In this document: piece by piece, positions 5,096 to 5,441 of the stretch
How the letters are laid out: each line of letters opens with the position of its first letter
Numbering within the stretch: the stretch's first letter is position 1
Origin: an uncultured Kouleothrix sp.
Lineage (GTDB): Bacteria > Chloroflexota > Chloroflexia > Chloroflexales > Roseiflexaceae
Assembly: GCA_937858455.1 (NCBI GenBank)
Contig: CALLYN010000832.1
Coordinates: 1-5,441 of the forward strand
Reading direction: 5' to 3'
Length of the DNA stretch: 5,441 bases
Notes under the pieces: generated by a model
Told to the model about the DNA's origin: nothing
The model's input: the letters and a program-made list of their open reading frames with translations, nothing else
Databases searched by the model: none
Made by a program: the position numbers and the translations under genes

Positions 5096-5441
5096 CTACT
5101 CATCCTGCGGCGCGTCGGGGTCGTGCAGCCGGTACATCAGCCGCAGCGCTGCCGCGTTGAACGAGCGCTGCTGCGCCAGCAGCGGCGCCAGCCCGCGCCG
5201 GATCAGGCGTACCGCCAGGCCGCGCAGCCCCGCCGGCGCTGGCGCATCCAGCCGCCAGCTCGCCTCCATCTGCTGTATCAGCTCGCGCTGCTGCTCGCTC
5301 ATTGGCATGCTCCTCGCTATCGCGGCGCGCGCGGGTTCGGCGTGCCGCACCACTTCGCCGCGCCCGGCGCGCTGCACCCACGCGGCCAGCGGCGCCAGCA
5401 CGTGCTCCCAGGCAAACTGCTGGGCCAGCGTGCGCGCAGCC
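5096..5441 (-). CDS. C-terminus of a glycosyltransferase with an extra helical tail; 5' end outside window
   Basis: The minus-strand frame is open to the window edge and ends with TAG (5098-5096), leaving 114 visible residues. The first stretch, AARTLAQQFAWEHVLAPLAAW, is the typical C-terminal helix of GT4-type glycosyltransferases, so the gene proper begins beyond 5441; the GTG at 5401 lies inside that helix and is not a start. After a linker (about residues 23-45) comes a tail with QQMEASWRLD (visible 56-65) and LLAQQRSFNAAALRL (87-101), resembling QMHATWSLD and QLQQASEFHGAAVR of the neighbouring 169-residue protein. An internal ATG (5302-5300) has GAGGAG seven bases upstream, so the tail might also be made separately as a 67-residue protein. 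The gene converges on its neighbour. The glycosyltransferase call rests on a short segment but fits the context. Confidence 0.72.
   Translation of the reverse strand, partial: AARTLAQQFAWEHVLAPLAAWVQRAGRGEVVRHAEPARAAIARSMPMSEQQRELIQQMEASWRLDAPAPAGLRGLAVRLIRRGLAPLLAQQRSFNAAALRLMYRLHDPDAPQDE
5310..5315 (-). promoter_or_regulatory. Internal ribosome binding site ahead of the tail domain
   Basis: On the minus strand, GAGGAG (5315-5310) lies seven bases before the ATG at 5302-5300, which begins MSEQQRELIQQMEAS. The match and spacing are ideal and fall exactly where the glycosyltransferase linker ends and the tail domain begins. This suggests internal initiation, or an ancestral separate gene that became fused. 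Confidence 0.45.

Overview
The window is GC-rich bacterial DNA and looks like part of a cell-surface polysaccharide gene cluster. The source is most likely a Chloroflexota bacterium, perhaps a Roseiflexus/Kouleothrix-type filamentous one. That placement is an inference from four things: the GT4 glycosyltransferases, a small 'QQ..F..AA' helical family that I associate with such clusters, a secreted FG-GAP protein ending in an LVP-type tail, and two promoters sharing GCTATAATG. No marker gene confirms it. No tRNA, rRNA, CRISPR array or transposase gene was found.

Layout, left to right. (1) Positions 1-974, plus strand: the 3' part of a GT4 glycosyltransferase with its donor-site motifs intact. 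(2) 1130-1969, plus strand: an unrecognised protein with a low-complexity N-terminus made of eight 21-bp repeats, then a helical core. Its C-terminus is out of frame. Restoring one base near 1850 gives a 285-residue protein ending at 1986, with two 62-residue helical repeats of identical length. (3) 1987-2200: two inverted repeats, the first five bases from the restored stop. (4) An extended -10 promoter (2201-2209), then 2271-4145, plus strand: a secreted protein with eight FG-GAP/VCBS-type repeats and a BACON-like C-terminal domain. (5) 4146-4447: a non-coding stretch with four consecutive hairpins (4230-4387) and then a promoter. (6) 4448-4957, plus strand: a 169-residue helical/coiled-coil protein. 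(7) 5096-5441, minus strand and convergent with it: the C-terminus of another glycosyltransferase, continuing without a stop into a short tail that resembles the 169-residue protein.

How the genes may fit together. The two glycosyltransferases would act at the cytoplasmic face of the membrane on a nucleotide-sugar donor. The helical proteins may be scaffolds or partners for such enzymes. The FG-GAP protein is exported and could bind carbohydrate or calcium at the surface. Each plus-strand gene after the first has its own upstream signals, so the genes look neighbouring rather than forming one tight operon.

The strongest second-look items are the hairpin array (two apices are the very stable GCGAAGC mini-hairpin), the period-7 acidic/basic repeat, the frameshift supported by an internal duplication, and the shared helical segment that occurs once as a free-standing protein and once fused to a glycosyltransferase with an internal ribosome binding site.
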